Assembly (NCBI GenBank): GCA_964035575.1
Contig: OZ037926.1
Span: forward strand, 62,001-126,000
Direction: 5' to 3'
Source: Rhynchopus sp. YZ270_cl-10
Taxonomy: Eukaryota > Euglenozoa > Diplonemea > Diplonemida > Diplonemidae
Length of the DNA: 64,000 nt
Shown here: one piece after another, positions 63,506 through 64,000 of the stretch
Layout: every line of letters starts with the position of its first letter
How positions within the stretch are numbered: the first letter of the stretch is position 1
The notes under the pieces: model-generated
What the model was told of the DNA's origin: nothing
Databases searched by the model: none
The model's input: the letters and a program-made list of their open reading frames with translations, nothing else
Program-made: the position numbers and the translations under genes

Positions 63506-63803
63506 TTAAACCCTCGACCTCACACACACAGTGTTGCGCATTGAGATGGAATCGTGAACAAAAAGACACTGGGCAGTAGTGTCATTTCATTGCGGGGGTA
63601 CACGTCTGGAGCATTTATTAGACACTTCACTCAAAAAGACAGTGAAGACGGTGACCATGCAGACAAGTCCCTCCTCACAGACCACCTCATGCAGGAAAAT
63701 AGAACAGCTGAAATGCGCTAAAACGCAATCTCAGTCAAACAAAGTGACAAAACGTGAAAGAGTGAAATGCATCATTGTGCATATCTTTCAAGTTAAGGGT
63801 TGA

Positions 63804-63892
63804 CAGGGTTTCCGCCAACCGCTTTTTGCGGGGAGAAAAATTTGTTTGGGGGTCGTTTTGATTGTCGCCCCCAAATCCTGGCGGAAACCCTG
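63804..63892. mobile_element. 89-bp CAGGG-ended hairpin element
   Basis: CAGGGTTTCCGCCA at the left and its inverse at the right, with an inner inverted pair TTTGGGGGTCG / CGCCCCCAAA. The ends are hAT-like; no clear 8-bp duplication. Confidence 0.5.
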
Positions 63893-64000
63893 CAAGGGGG
63901 AGATCAAAAAAAAGTATATATCACCGTTTTGGAATCGCTTTGGAATCAATGGATGAGACAATAAAAAACTTCTATTTACTTCGTCTATTTTTTCCCACAA

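Larger units (their letters stand above)
61287..64000. other. Terminal spacer with repeats, no firm gene
   Basis: Holds a 439-bp inverted-repeat element (61586-62024), a copy of the GCATTT/CCGCCC/AGTGGTGGGGTCAAT motif (about 62145-62190), hairpins at 62663 (D), 62825 (B) and 63756 (B), a perfect 34-bp palindrome (63472-63505) and a CAGGG element (63804-63892). Open frames at 61454-62014 and 62221-62592 have no recognisable domain. Confidence 0.5.

Overview
This window is nuclear DNA from a eukaryote, most likely a flagellated protist. The genes carry short spliceosomal introns (42-148 nt, mostly GTATGY at the donor and CACAG at the acceptor). They encode eukaryote-only proteins: a 20S proteasome alpha subunit, a kinesin, an RPGRIP1L-like ciliary transition-zone protein, CDK-type kinases and a PB1/UBA protein. 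Exons are GC-rich; the intervening DNA is AT-rich, full of homopolymer runs and small repeats. Intron style and gene content would fit a free-living metamonad flagellate, but this is a guess: no rRNA, tRNA or organelle gene is present to settle it. The ciliary genes do imply a cilium.

Layout. 1-15.5 kb is gene-dense. It holds a partial copy and a complete copy of a PB1/zinc-module/UBA gene flanking a secreted LamG-zincin gene, then an alpha/beta-hydrolase relative lacking its nucleophile, an RPGRIP1L homologue, a degraded ubiquitin-specific-protease fragment and a tandem-repeat protein. 15.5-19.7 kb is repeats. 19.7-25.4 kb holds a kinesin and the proteasome subunit alpha-5. 25.4-34 kb has no convincing gene and is built from non-autonomous terminal-inverted-repeat elements, tandem repeats and hairpins. 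34-42.5 kb is a compact cluster: a possible degenerate apyrase-fold protein, a Ser-rich protein, a HEAT-like protein, a tail-anchored protein and a membrane-anchored UDP-sugar 4-epimerase. 42.5-64 kb is mostly repeats, interrupted by two paralogous CDK-like kinases and one small putative membrane protein.

Every confident gene lies on the minus strand. The most unusual signals are: (1) two CDK-like kinases with an apparent ubiquitin-like fold directly before the kinase domain, sharing a nearly identical 218-bp tract that suggests gene conversion; (2) a PB1-UBA protein, laid out like the autophagy receptors p62/NBR1, but with five Cys/His modules in place of ZZ; (3) dozens of ~35-nt hairpins in several families that share a loop core (CTCTCGTG) but have different stems, clustered and apparently all in one orientation; (4) a collection of small TIR/MITE-like elements, three with 4-bp target duplications. 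No retrovirus-like or other virus-derived coding sequence, CRISPR array, rRNA or tRNA gene was recognised.
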